Below, piece by piece: positions 25,491 through 37,525 of a stretch of DNA of 64,000 nucleotides. The notes under the pieces are model-generated. The model was not told where the DNA came from. It ran no database searches and saw only the letters and a list, made by a program, of their open reading frames with translations. Both the position numbers and the translations under genes were made by a program. The stretch covers positions 107,641,486-107,705,485 of the forward strand of contig OZ020269.1 in the NCBI GenBank assembly GCA_963971225.1, in the 5' to 3' direction. The stretch comes from Melieria omissa. Lineage: Eukaryota > Arthropoda > Insecta > Diptera > Ulidiidae. The number at the start of each line of letters is the position of its first letter. The first letter of the stretch is position 1.

Positions 25491-27630
25491 GGAACATTTC
25501 GCTATGTTGTCATTTATTTGTGATTTTTTAAATTCAAGTCAATCTTCAAAAATGAAAAGGATTCTGTCAAGGAAGTGTTAATCTTAAGGCAACATTTTGA
25601 CCCAATTTCACGCAGCTGCTGCAAGTTTGCCAATCTGTCATTGGTGACAAGTTGCTCTGCCACCTGTTGGCATCTCGCTTGGCTGAAGTTGCGCGGATGC
25701 GAATTAAAAGTCGCTGACAAGCGGAAAAAAGGACAACAAATTTTTTGCTGCTTCTCGGTTGGATAAGCGGCCGAGTATTCATTAAAAAAGTAGGAAATAA
25801 CGCTTTGTCAAATGCGAATAAACGGACAGCAGAGCGAAAGATGGACGATTCAAAGAACGCACAGTTGTTGTCAATTGTTGTTGCAATTGATTTCGCTTTG
25901 ATTTGGGGTTCAGAATTTCGAAACGTTGCTATTATTTTGCAGTTATCGAAACGTGAATGGCTGTCAACGATTTGGCAAATCTCAGTGAAATCTATTAGAA
26001 TTTCAAAATAACTAATTCACTTTTGATGGATTTCGTTTGTAAATAAAATTTAAATCCAAACGCGATTTATGAAAATCACTTCACTTATATTTTATTTTTA
26101 TATTCTATTTTATCAGTCACTCTGACAAAATTGCAACAGATCCATCACTAATCTCGTCACACTGCCGAGTGGCAAATAATGTCCGCATAATCCAGTGATT
26201 TGGCTGCGCAGCACTTTTCATGGCAACTCGCATCAAATATTTGACAATTGAACAGTGATTGATGGCGCAGTCAGCGCAGCTGTGCAGTGGAGAATTCAAA
26301 TATTTTCACATCAAAATAATAACAAAAGCCAAATGAAAACTAAACGCTGTGATGCAGAGAAACAGAAATCACACCTCCACATTTATTCAGGCACGTGTTT
26401 GACTTTTTTCTGGTACCACTACAACTACAACAATAAAATTTGATTCTTTTCATATAACAAGGAAACACGAATTGCACACATTGTGACAGTCTTAACGGCG
26501 TTGTAGCCATTAAAGTAGTCGTTGTGGTGCACATAAAAATTCCCGCCAAAGTGTCAGAAAGGCGTAGCCAACATTTTTGTAGTTAATAACGTGGCCTCTA
26601 ATAAATTGACGCTACTTAGGTTGAGCAGCTTCGGGTTACATAAATTTGCAAATCACCCAGCAACCAGTCAGCGCTAACCTGTAAGCGCTGCTGTCGGCCG
26701 CAGCTAAATTAAGACCAAAATGATTAGTGAACGGAATGGCACCTAACATGCACACCTCAGGCAGCCCATTTGTTAAGTAGACGACGACGACGTACAGTGT
26801 TGCGAATAGTAACAAAAATGATACAAAAAATTTGTATTCTAACCTCACAAATCTCAGTATGAGATTGTATTGGAAATACTTTAATTAAAATAAATACCAA
26901 GTTTTAAGAAGAAATATTGGAGAACATTTAAGTATTGAGCTCGTAAAATAACATCTTACAGGGTTGAAAAAAATAAGAATAAAATTAATATTAATTATAG
27001 CCTCACAAATCTCTCTTTAGTTTAAATAAATCCTAAGTTTTAAGAAGAAATAGTTTTAAGAAGAAAGTAAGTTCTTACAGAGTTGAACAACATTTTAGTA
27101 CAAATAGCAAATTGTTTGCTTACACTTTGAGGTTGAATACTTCAAAATAAATTATGAGCGAGTCGCTAGAACTTAGTGTTGTTGTAGGTTTCACATATTT
27201 CAGGTCTGGCAGGACTAAAATTTCATTGATTTTTCTCACCTCTGAGCAGTACCGTTATGAAGAAACTGAAACAAAGTCAAAAAATGGATAAAAACTGTGT
27301 TGAAAATTTAAAGGTGAAAAGGAAAATCTTAAAGGAAATTTTTTATATTTTTTTTGACAAGTATGTAAATTATGTTGTAAAATTATTAGCTGTTCATATT
27401 TGCGCGAATTCGAGTTATGGGCATTTTCCACTGAAGACTCGCAACGTCTCCCAACTTTTGGTTGAAAGCCAATAGCAATCGGTCAACTAATGCTTTGTTG
27501 TTGGTGGGAAATGTTGTTGAAGAAGCTTCAGAAAATCAATGACGATTATAATTACATTCGAAATAGGGGATTTAATAGAGTTTCGACAGTAAGTTTCAAA
27601 TTTTTGCTTTGTACAAATTCAAAACTTGAC
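25491..27630. other. non-coding stretch, no gene recognised
   Basis: Open frames at 25514-26011 overlap on both strands and show no domain. Two related AT-rich segments near 26880-26950 and 27000-27070 share AAGTTTTAAGAAGAAAT and CTTACAG-GTTGAA, suggesting a small duplication. Nothing else recognised. Confidence 0.5.
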
Positions 27631-27639
27631 AACCTCACA

Positions 27640-28125
27640 ACTTAGTTTGTATGGGGGTTGCCCTCTGGTGGTGAGTTTTTGAAACTTAATTAATTTTGTA
27701 TTTTTTGCACTCAAGAATGTTGACATTTGTTGAAAAAGTCATTCAAATCAGTTTAATAGTTTTCGAGATACGATGTTTACTAGCTTACTTTACTACATTT
27801 ACAAGTGGGAAGCTTACTCCATTGAAAATGGTCAGTTTTGTATGGCAGTCTCCTTAAGAGTTGAAGATAGCGGGTAGGTATGTTTGGAAGAAACATTCGG
27901 AAGGGAAAATAAATGAGTGTCGGTCAGATATTTTACACGTCTGGGGGCAACCTGAAAGCAGTGGGGGCCTATTTTATAAAAATTATTATTTTGCATGGGA
28001 GCCCCATGAAGGGTTGGAGATAGGGGGTTAGTATGCTCGAAAGAAATATTCAGACGAAAAAATTAGTGGGGGTCAGTCATAGATTTTAACCCTCCAGGAG
28101 TAACTTCTGAGTAGATAAGGAGCAA
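27640..28125. repeat. two diverged tandem units of about 157 bp
   Basis: The segment from about 27835 (TTTTGTATGGCAGTCTCC) and the one from about 27992 (TTTTGCATGGGAGCCCC) align over their length, sharing GTTGRAGATAG, GAAAGAAAYATTC and GGTCAG-CA-ATTTT in order. A weaker third unit may precede them at 27640. Confidence 0.7.
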
Positions 28126-30154
28126 TTTGTTAAATTTTTAATTTCAATTACTCTTGAAATGAGCGCATTTTATGTTTATACACATTTATAAACAAAGTAT
28201 ACTAAAACAAAAATATTATAAACAAGGCTTTTGTAACCTAAGATAATTTGCATTGTTATAATGAAGTTTTTTCAAATCCATTTGTATGAGAGGTGGTTTA
28301 AGTTTTGGTTCAATTCCCATAAAATTTTGCACAGTAACTTCCTTACTCATACAATAACAAAATACCAAATATCATTTATTTACAACCACTCCTTAAATTT
28401 TTGTCACACCGCTCTATGAACTTGCAACACTGTGCAACTCCCTCAGCATTGCCAGTGCTCATTGGTTTGACGTTTGCTTATTTGTTTGGCAAAAAGTTAG
28501 AGCTAAAGTCGTTGTTGTTGTTGTCATTTTTGCTGCAAATCATATTCTGATAACACCCCATTTAGGCCGTCATGCAAACGAACGAAAACCAACAAATGTG
28601 CAAAAAAGCCAAAGCTGCCACGAAATATGAAGCAGCAAAAAAATCGATAGAAAAGTGCTTGCATGCTTTTTGGCAGTTTACATACACGAAGCGCGAAACG
28701 GAAACCCACACGCACATTAAGCAAACACACGGACATATGTGCACAGAATACAGGGTGCAGTAGAGGGTCCCAGTCCTTGGAACATGAGTTCAGTTGCTAT
28801 GACAAAATTTGAGCTCAAAATGAGTTTTCATTTTTTATATCAGATTTGCATAAAGTGTAATGTGGGAAATTTTCATGAGTATAAAATAACTTTTAAGCAA
28901 ATTGAAAACCCTGTTTCCAGAGCAGCCGTCTCTGCTTAGCACGTCAGCCTCAGTAAGTGGAAAATTGCGATGAAATTAATATGCCTGCTTAGGCCTACAC
29001 ACACACACACGCATACAGTCTTACCTGCACGCACACATAGCTACTGCGGCATGACATGAAGAAGCAACCAGAAGTGTGCTGCCAGAAATCATCATTATGA
29101 TTGATTTTGAATTTCTCCGAAACTGTGGCAAAGTGAGTGCTTCTGCTGTCGACATTGGAAAGCTGGAACAACGATGCTTGAGCTGTGCTCGGTGGATACG
29201 AATTTCACGTGGAAAGCGAAGACTGAAACATAAAGACAAGAACATTTTGTTTGTTTGAATAATTTGGGGGGAAATTTAAGGGTTCGAAAAATGTCTTTAG
29301 TATTCTCATCTATGATAATAGAATATTACAAAAAAAAGCTTTCGGTTTGAAAAAATTTGCTGATATTGGTTAGTGAAAATAAAAACTGGAGAGAAATTCA
29401 TATAAAAGATCTAAAATGAGTGAACGTTTTTTCATGTAAACCATCCACAATTCTATGTTTTATGGAGGAATAAATATTCTTTAGAATACTGTTTTACTTC
29501 ATCTTTGAACTAACAGATTTGTTTTTACAAAAAATGAAAGAAGACATCTTCCTCTAAAATTGATTTGACCGAGTTTTAATAGAAAGTTTATTATTTTCAA
29601 TCTTTTCAGAAAAGTTATTAAACATCTTTTAATGCTTTTAATGGTTTATCAATGGTGTTTGTGATTAACTGTCTTCCATTGTTATTTGTTTCGTACAGTG
29701 GTTCAAATTCGACTATTTATGAGTGCAAATTGCAACCAATGAATGTTTTTTGAAAGAAAAGAGATGCGTGTTCGCACCTTCTGAACCAAAAATACACTTT
29801 TCGTAGTCTAATTTTTGAATGCCCTTTAATTCCATAAGCGAATTCAAAATTTATCACCTCAAATATTTGTTTACAAGATAAGATTTAAAAGCGTTAACAC
29901 TAGGAAGACCATTGCGTTAATTTTGACCGTTTTTCATTTTTAAATGTCTGTATTTTCTTTAGTATTTCTATCAACTTTTGTTTTGATGATTTGTATTTTT
30001 TTATGGGGTTCTACAATAAGTTCTACAATTAGGGTTCTACAATTACAATTAGCCAAATCCAATGAGTACTTTTCGAGATATCAGCGGATGTAGTCTTGTA
30101 TGTAATCCTTGTAGGTATGGAACACTTGCGCTCTTTTTAGTGTTAATGCGCTCT
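28126..30154. other. non-coding stretch, no gene recognised
   Basis: Contains GTTGTT repeats near 28510 and a (CA)n run near 29000-29013. No open frame with recognisable content. Confidence 0.5.
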
Positions 30155-30655
30155 TCTAATTCTTCTTATTTACTGTCTGGTCAACGAAAACGGACAACAA
30201 AGCCTTGATTTGGAATCGACTGTGTTGTGATTTTTTTGGGTTTTGTTTTGTCTGATAAGCGACATTCCGATTAATGTTGATAAGTTTAGATGTCATATTC
30301 AGAGACACATGTCTTGTCATCGGTAATGATGATGTCGATAAAATTTTGACCCAAAGAAAGGAAAAGGGCGACATGAATCCGATGCTGTTTCTGCAACAAA
30401 TTCAACACTCGGATCACGCTTTAGCTCGTCTCAAGTCCAAAACTCCGAACCAAAGGAGCCAGCAAGATCGGCTGCTCTTTCTCTGATGCACACAAGACAA
30501 CAATCTGCGAGGGCAATTTTCTTAATACTTTCGATGTTTCCCTCAGTCGGTGTGATGTATGGACAACCGGAACAAGAAACATCATGAACCATAGTTCGGC
30601 CTGCTTTAAAATCTTTGTACCACTCCTACTCTTGTGTTCTGAACATTGTACATTG
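30155..30655 (-). pseudogene. mariner transposase relic
   Basis: On the minus strand from about 30630 the frame reads WYKDFKAGRTMVHDV, then TPTEGNIESIKKIAL, then a stop. Another frame gives LNLLQKQHRIHVA and ITDDKTCVSEYD, which corresponds to the first catalytic Asp block (normally an ITGDETW-type motif). The order and spacing match the N-terminal half of a mariner transposase with the GRTMVHD lineage signature. Internal stops and frameshifts show it is inactive. No terminal repeats were located. Confidence 0.85.
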
Positions 30656-31023
30656 GGCTAACATTTTAAACGCTTGAGAGAGAACCAACCCCTCAACCTC
30701 AACCCCTTAAATTCGGCATAGCACAATTGGCCAAGCTCTATACTAACCTAACCTAACTCGTTTACCCAGCTATAAATTCGTGACAGATCTTCGTCGTAGA
30801 AAATGTCGAATGTCGTATGTTCCATTAAATTTAGTAGCACATACGACAATTGTTTTCTCAGGAGACGAGATGACGCTCAAACACTTATTTTAGGATCAGA
30901 TGACAAACCTCTAGAACATGACCGAAGGTGGTATTTGGTCGAAGCCAAAGTCTGATAATCTGCTATAAAACTAACAACTGGCTAAAACCAAAGTCGAAGG
31001 TGAACAACTAAATCCTTAAGTTC

Positions 31024-31093
31024 TAAGAGTATGCAATGTACAGGAAAAAATCTTCGTTCGGGGTGGTTTTTTGCTGTACATTGCATACTTTTA
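31024..31093. repeat. near-perfect short hairpin (about 25-bp stem)
   Basis: AGTATGCAATGTACAG at 31028-31043 is exactly inverted at 31074-31089. The stem continues inward with one mismatch through GAAAAAAYC/GGTTTTTTG to a loop of about 12 nt, and outward for a few more bases. Total length about 62-70 nt. Could be a tiny foldback element or an RNA hairpin. Confidence 0.8.
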
Positions 31094-31315
31094 GGCGTCA
31101 TGTTACTTTCGGGAAGGGCTTGGGCCCAACCCTTAATCATTACATTACATTGCTTTCGGGAACTATTGCATGGAAGATTCAGAGAGATGCCGCATGTCTT
31201 GAGAATGAATTACGATGCCGATTAAGCGAATTGGAACCATCTCAGAAATACAAATTTTGACAATATTTCATGCGCGTTTGTTTGAATAGGAAATTACGTC
31301 TATGTTTTTGTTTCA

Positions 31316-31723
31316 TCATCATCATCATCATCAGACAGCGTTACAGCTCGGGTGAGCTTTAGCTTCATTCACAATTTTCTTCCAGGCTTCGCGATTTTTG
31401 GCCACCGTCCTCTAGTTGTTAACTCGCAGCTTCTTCAGGTCTGAGATGACTTGGTCAAAACATTGCAGATTTGGGCGTCCTCTTGCTTTCGTAACTGGCG
31501 GGTTATAGGCGACTATGACTTTTTGTGGGCGCTCAGTGTCCATACGCTCAATGTGGCCTAACCAACGTATTCTTTGAGCTTTGATGTGCTTGACGACATC
31601 CTCCCCTTGGCATAAAGCTAGGAGTTCGTCATTAAAGCGGATTCTATATGTTCCATCACTCACATGAAATGGTCCGAAGACCTTCCGGAGTATTTTGCGT
31701 TCAAAAACTTGTAAGCACTGCAC
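31316..31723 (-). pseudogene. LINE reverse transcriptase C-terminal fragment with (TGA)n tail
   Basis: The minus-strand frame starting at 31723 reads FERKILRKVFGPF, RIRFNDELLAL, IKAQRIRWLGHIERMD and KARGRPNLQCFDQVI, the conserved C-terminal region after the RT domain of many insect non-LTR elements. It then meets a TAG where a Trp codon is expected, and continues in frame as AKNREAWKKIVNEAKAHP to a natural stop. A TGATGATGATGATGATGAT tail follows (31316-31335 on the plus strand as CAT repeats), the microsatellite tail typical of RTE-like elements. 5-prime truncated, one nonsense change. Confidence 0.85.
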
Positions 31724-34715
31724 TGTTTTTGTTTACTTCCGATAAATATTTCAGCATTTTTGCGGTATAATCATTATTTCTGAACTTTATGATACCTACT
31801 GTACTCTATTAATTAATATACAAAGTTTTGAAATCCTTTCCGAAGCAGCGACTCAAGAGGGACTACAATTAACATAGAAGCTTTTTCTCGTTCAAGTGTT
31901 TAATGTTTCTTTATTTAGTTAATTTAAACTTGTCATTTTGTATATGAACTAATATAAAATACATAAATAAATTGGGGACTTATGAAAACAATTTGCCAAA
32001 ATTACAAAAACCATTTGCAACCCTCTTCAAGAACCACTAACTGTTCAAAAAGCTTTTACAGCCTTCATCAAGTGCAAAAGTCTAAACGAGAAACTCGCCT
32101 AAAACGCCACTAAGGAATTTTTCCACTTACCCTCAAAAATAGCTGTAAACTCTTCCCCCAATATTGATGAAAAAAAGTCACAATCAAAGAAGTTGAAAAA
32201 TCACTATCAGCTCGCACTTGAAAGCACCCAAGACGCAGAAAGAAATCGACAAGGAAAATCGATTTGCCTTTAATCAGTGTGCGTGTGTGTGTGTGTTTAG
32301 TTGCATGTGTGTGTGTGTGCGGTTGTTGGAAGATTTATAGGCAAAGGGACATTTTTGTTCATACACTTGAATGAATTTTCGTTGGCTTTCACTCTGCAAA
32401 GACAGCAAGTTGAAATTATCTGACACATTATTTTCCTAAACAAATACTTAATGCCATTTTTCATTTGACTTCGACATGGGGCTTGAAGCAGCTAATCCTT
32501 TGGCATATTTTTTTAGGTTTTCTTCAAAGGTTGGGATTAATGGAAACTTGGGGCACACTTTACCTTCAAATATTTTCGCTCAAGTGAAAAATACTTATGT
32601 CATATTTAATGCAAAACCATTTCGCATATAAATCAAATGGCCAAGGCTTGCTGCCCGAAAGTATGCCAACATATATTTCAAAACATTTATCTGCGCAAAA
32701 TATCTACACAACATATATTTGTGTGATATCTGAAATGTGTGCACACAGAATCTTTAAACTGTGTGGCCATCAGAAGCAAAGCGCTGTACTGTACTGAAAT
32801 TTATTGAAATTTAGTCACAATTTCTGAGCGCACATTCTGCAGTTCCCTTACGGCATCGGCGGAAGCATAAAGTGCGCAGAAATGCAAACAAATATGCCAG
32901 GCGGCCGCGTACCCAAGTGTCCCACAATCTGGAAAATAAATGAATGTGAATAATAGATGCGCCCAGTCCAGTCGAGTCCAGTCCAAGTACAGTCGAAACG
33001 GTTGGCTGCTGTTTCGTGGGGCAGCCAACAAAACGACGACCCATTTTACTTGCAATGTTGTGAGTAAGTAAGATGGCAGACGCGGCCATTTGTCTGCTTG
33101 CTGCAGGTGTAAGGAAACTGAAGGCAGCTGGTTGTTGGTGTGTTGGCGCTGGTGACGTGCCTCGAATGGGATTTGCATTATTTATGCACATGAAATTTCT
33201 ATGGCGAGCCAATTTCTAAAGGCCACACAACAAATTGCACAAACTAACATCTTCTCGGTTGCAGGAATGTGGCAATGGGGTGCGGAACTAATGGCCAAAC
33301 TACGATAATACAGAAAGTACTCAAACGTTAATTAGTTGCATTGCATAACAGGTGAGAAGGCTTCAACGCTGCTGTGAGAAAAGTGCAGTAGGAAGCCTGA
33401 GAAAGGTTCACTTTGAAGAGGTCCTTTGACGCTCTCTCCTTACTTGGATTCATTCAACAAGCTAATTTGACATTTTGACGAAGTTTAACAGGTTCGATAG
33501 TTCAGCAAGTATTCTATCATGGTTTCTGCTTTATCATTGCAGCTCCTGCCGTCATCACTGGACGGATGGTGCCATTTTACAAGCATGGAACCTGTGGCAC
33601 AGTGTGCTGTGACGACCCCAATGAGCAGCCTGATAGAAGTGCAACAGAAACATGAATGCTGCACACAATTCGCTCTTTGAAAATCTTATAAATAATCTTG
33701 GCTCACTGTAATTACAACAAGAAATATTTACATACCCGAATTGTCAAATTCTGATGTATTTCAAGCACAAAAAACGCCGCTTGGCGACTTGATTTTATGA
33801 AATTATCACGTTTTCTCCATACAACAAAAACTCCTAAATTTTTCACTCATTGCAAATGTTAACCAACAAAAGTCTTTAGTCAACATTTCGCCATTTTTCC
33901 AGTCACAAATTTACAACCTTCCGCGAATACACCAGCTATCGGCCACCAAATCGCTAAAGCAACGCGATGTAACTGACTTCTTAGAATTTCGAAATTCACG
34001 CAATCCAACGTGCTCCAGCTGAGTCGCGCTGTCGTGTGGAACACTGGCGCCCATGTGTGGATGGTAGGTGGCCAAGTCTGGATGCCATTCTTTGGCGCAC
34101 ACAATTTTCGAATTACGAAATGGCAACATTTTTCAATATCGTAAAGTAACGGTACATCGCATAGAATTGAGATTTGCCATAAAATTTGCCATATTCGCTT
34201 TGTGCGACCGTTGAGAGTCAATGAAGTCGTGTTGCACGTTGACGTGTTGATTGCTTTGTGTTGGCAACATGTTTACAAATCAACAAGGTTGGAAAAATGT
34301 TGCTAGACTTTTATGGCACAATGCAAAAATAATGAGATTTGTGAAGGTTTATTATTATTTCTTTTGGTATTTCAAGTCAAAAGTTTGAGGTTAGGTTATA
34401 GTATATTAAGTTGTGTAAGTTGAGGTGAAACTTTAACAGAATTATTAGAAGATCTTTATTAACTGAATATCTGAATGGACAGATTGTTGAAAAGTCGGAA
34501 AGGTTGGCCCTCGTTTTAGAATCATGGAAAGCATTTTGTGTTTCGTTTCAGTGATGTGATATATGTGCTCTTTGAATTTATTGTCAAGCAGAAAATCTAC
34601 TTTGCTGCTAAAAGTGAGATCTTTCTGAGTCATTATGTGACTTTGTCCCTGGTCGCTTCACGATTTGAATCTCGCTATTTACTCACATGACCGCATTTTC
34701 GTATTCAAAGGAGAT
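31724..34715. other. non-coding stretch, no gene recognised
   Basis: Contains (TG)n near 32280-32322. The overlapping minus frames at 32801-33212 have no domain. At 33543-33655 one frame reads VITGRMVPFYKHGTCGTVCC, faintly like an SRCR module; see findings. Otherwise nothing recognised. Confidence 0.45.
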
Positions 34716-35500
34716 GCTGTTTGACTTCTTTAAAGCATTTAATAAGGTTTCCCATGCCATTTTGCTGCTACAGTTGGTCCGGTTCAGGTTCCATTTCGAA
34801 TGGTTGCGATCGTATCTGAATAGGCAATGCGTTGTTGATTGTTGATGATATTCACTCGGAGACCCTCATTGCTACTTCTGATGTCTTTCAAAGAAGGAAT
34901 AAAGTTCTACATTTGTGAAGAATTTCAAAATCATTGGTGTCCATTTGACTTCATGGTAATGGATGCTTCATTGATTTCATCAAGAAGATACAAAGGAGAA
35001 AGGATGGGAACGCAATGAATATAATCGTGGGTTGCTTGCTTCTTGCTTTCTATCACCAAGTCTTATGAATGCAGGAAATGCAAAGAAAATGGTGCCAAGA
35101 AAACTCTAAAACACATTCTTTGCACCTTCCCGGCTATTCTCTGGGTTAGCAGAAGTCCCTAAACATGACATTAAGTCGCTGCTAAACTTTGCTAAGAACA
35201 ATCACATTCTTACCTATCAAGTTTATATCGATCCACAATACTAGGGTGTTCTAACTGGCATCGCTAGGGACCCAACCAGGTCTATGTATGGTCGAATTGG
35301 CCAGCAAGCTTACCTTACCTAATTAAACTTATCAATGATTTTAGTAGCTGTTTCTCTAAGACTAAGTTTCTGCTTTCCGTTGATGACCTTCAAATTTATA
35401 CTTCCAACCGCAATTCGCAGATAGAGTTGGACAAAGTACATTTGTGGTGCACTAGAAACGAGCTTTCTTTTAATTTAAAAACGCTTTATGTGAGCAGGCT
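34716..35500 (+). pseudogene. Jockey-like LINE reverse transcriptase relic, interrupted
   Basis: From about 34721 the frame reads DFFKAFNKVSHAILLLQ then FHFEWLRSYLNRQ, the RT motif that begins DFSKAFD in active elements. After a frameshift, HSETLIATSDVFQ (to 34897) matches the segment leading to the PQGS block. The sequence then breaks and resumes at about 35328 with LINDFSSCFSKTKF and LLSVDDLQIYTSN, the catalytic ADD box (here VDD), followed by LWCTRNELSFNLKT. So one RT gene is split by a foreign insert of about 430 bp (34898-35325). Stops and frameshifts make it inactive. Confidence 0.85.
34898..35325 (+). mobile_element. nested 5-prime-truncated LINE tail
   Basis: Inserted inside the RT relic. 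A frame around 35065-35145 reads YECRKCKENGAKKTLKH and ILCTFPAI, the same CCHC-type Cys-rich tail seen at 21910-22060 (there CRKCMEVGS). It runs on through VPKHDIKSLLNF to a stop near 35240, followed by a 3-prime UTR ending in TTACCTTACCTAA. Only the last part of ORF2 is present, as expected from incomplete reverse transcription. Confidence 0.7.
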
Positions 35501-35583
35501 TTATCCAGGACTCCAACCACATTGCTAATACGCCTCTCAAGATGCCGAGTGAATGCATAAACCATGAATCCAAGTCGTTTGTT

Positions 35584-35924
35584 AGCCGGCCTCGATAGTC
35601 CAGCGGGTAGCGCGCTGGCTTCTCATACCAAAGGCTCCAGGTTCGATTCCTGGCCCGGGCTGGTGAACAACTCGTCTACTTCAATCGCTATCCACATGAC
35701 GGGAATGAGAATTACAAGAATTGCCGTTCGGATTCGGCGTTAAACTGTAGGTCCCCTCCCCCCCGTTCCCCATCTGCTTGAAATGTGTGCTGTAACATAT
35801 GTTGGCAAAACAGTGTTGCATACACAATTAAAAAAACGGGTGAAATATGTGGTATCACAATGGGCCTTTCAGGCCTCCGATTGTGTCTCTTATAGAGGCA
35901 GCCACCGCAACCTAACCTAACCTA
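35584..35924 (+). mobile_element. full-length tRNA-derived SINE with target-site duplication
   Basis: The first 75 bp form a tRNA-like head with A box TAGTCCAGCGGG and B box GGTTCGATTCC; the region between has TCTCATAC, like the anticodon loop of a CAT (Met-type) tRNA, though the stems are imperfect. An unrelated body follows, and the tail is AACC(TAACC)n-like: AACCTAACCTAACCT. Flanks AAGTCGTTTGTT (35572-35583) and AAGTCCTTTGGTT (35925-35937) are a diverged target duplication. RNA polymerase III would transcribe it from the internal boxes. A 3-prime fragment of the same family lies at 12953-13038. Confidence 0.88.
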
Positions 35925-35937
35925 AGTCCTTTGGTTC

Positions 35938-36718
35938 TTACTACCTTACCAAACTGATCATAAAAACCCCTTACTGAGTTATGGCCTGCCGCAACAGTTC
36001 CCTCCAGGCGTTTCAGTTCTCTGTGCGCCCTCTCCAGTTGGTCAGACCAACTTGCTTCTACCACCGGAGACACGGTCTCCCTCTTTCTCGTCTACTTAAA
36101 ACTGTCTTCTGGTTCGCTTCACTGTCGTTGGTTCGTCTGTTTGCATTTAACTTTAGCAAAAGGTCGCATTTCTCTGATCCTTGTAGCCTGTAGATTTAAT
36201 TAAGCTTTGAATGCTCATTACATGAGAACGCTTTCAGAATTTAAAAATTTGTTTGGTTCTCAAAGCCTACATCTCTTCATGCACGAGTGAATCAAAGTTA
36301 CGTTTTGCGCAGAATTCATTTTGAGCTATTAGACGCCTTTCGTCGTCTTTAGGTTGAAAGTTGGCAGATCTATAATGCGTCATAAATGAAGAACAAAATG
36401 AAAACCTTTGACCTTACCTACTTGTTGGATCTTTTACTAGATTTTCTTCAAATTATTTTACAAAGCCTCGAACAAGCTTCTCTTGTAAAATCATTTACAG
36501 AGAAAACTTACATTCATTCTGATGACAAACTCAACAACGAAAGGCAATTAAAACTTGTATTCATTTTTTTTGTAATTTTTTGTAATTTTGTGTAATTTTT
36601 TTATACTTTTTCATATATTTTTGTATAAAAACATTTGCCAAAAATTGCTCAAATTTTCGCTGTACAACGTGGAATTTTGAACTGAGACTATAAACAAAAG
36701 GAACAAGAACCTTGAACC
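35938..36718. other. non-coding, possibly further LINE remnant
   Basis: Open frame at 35981-36193 shows no certain motif; its position after the split RT relic suggests it may be decayed LINE DNA. The remaining part is AT-rich with T-rich runs near 36565-36605. Confidence 0.4.
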
Positions 36719-37057
36719 ATGTCGCATTCGAAAATGACCGCCCGAAAGGAAATGTAAGTACCAGACTGCAGTCACAATGTTGCGTCCGCTCCCGACACGA
36801 GCTTCTTTCTCTCTCTCTCTCTCTCTCGCACTCGCAGCGATGAGCTGCTCATATCCAGAGTCCAGTACTTGGGGCACCAAGTTCTTCAGACGATCGTCGA
36901 TCCGCTGCGCTCCGAAATGCACACTGCCGAATATGTCGTGCGGCAGATGCGCCGCGACTTCATGAGATCATTTCTGGACAAGGAGCACGAGCTGATCAAG
37001 GCCAAATTGGCCACCAAGGGCCTGGCACTGAGTAGCTGCTGGGGCCGTTGCCTCTGA
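36719..37057 (+). CDS. small two-exon gene, family member A (84 aa), function unknown
   Basis: Exons 36719-36753 and 36838-37057; the 84-bp intron has donor AT|GTAAGT and a CT-rich tract ending CTCGCAG. The joined frame is open for 84 codons to TGA, and AATAAA follows at 37156-37161. A TATAAA lies at 36689, only 30 bp before the ATG. The peptide starts MSHSKMTARKEID and is helical and charged, without signal peptide or known domain; it ends CWGRCL. The intron splits the Ile-12 codon in phase 2 and Asp-13 follows, exactly as in the genes at 39211 and 50696. Residues 32-69 align without gaps to those two, with Arg-36 and Arg-50 invariant. Sequence is GC-richer than its surroundings, as expected for coding DNA. 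I do not recognise the family. Confidence 0.7.
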
Positions 37058-37525
37058 GCGGCTCATTTGCGATTTTCTAAGTGCGTAAAGTTTGTATGAA
37101 ATTTGTGATGGTTCAAAGTTCTGGCGTGAAAATTCTCGCTGTCGGTATTGGGAATAATAAAGTCGCAATCAAACGCTGACGAGTCCTAATTTTAAAGAAG
37201 GGGAGTGAGGTGAAACCTCACTTGTGCATGGAGCCATTTTTTATTTTCTTTCCAACACGAAATGGTTTCTGATTAGTGTGTTGGTGTATATATTTTTTAC
37301 CATAATTTTTTAGAAAACATGATTATCACAAAAATTCTTTCGGGGTTACTCGGAATTTGGAGCAGAAGTTTCGCCAATTAAAGCGAAACAGTAAATTATG
37401 GGAAGGAAGTTGCAAGTATGTTCCGTGCCCAAAAACTAAATCTTCCAGAAGAAATTTTGGCTCATCACAGAAAAGTTGTCGACCGCGAGAAAGATGCACA
37501 TAAATACTCAAATGTCGAAAAGCAA

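Noticed and set aside
31316..31335. CAT repeat as a stand-alone microsatellite
   Set aside because: It lies directly at the 3-prime end of the LINE fragment and is best read as its tail.
35584..35660. Functional tRNA gene
   Set aside because: Stems are imperfect and the head is followed by a SINE body and tail bounded by a target duplication.
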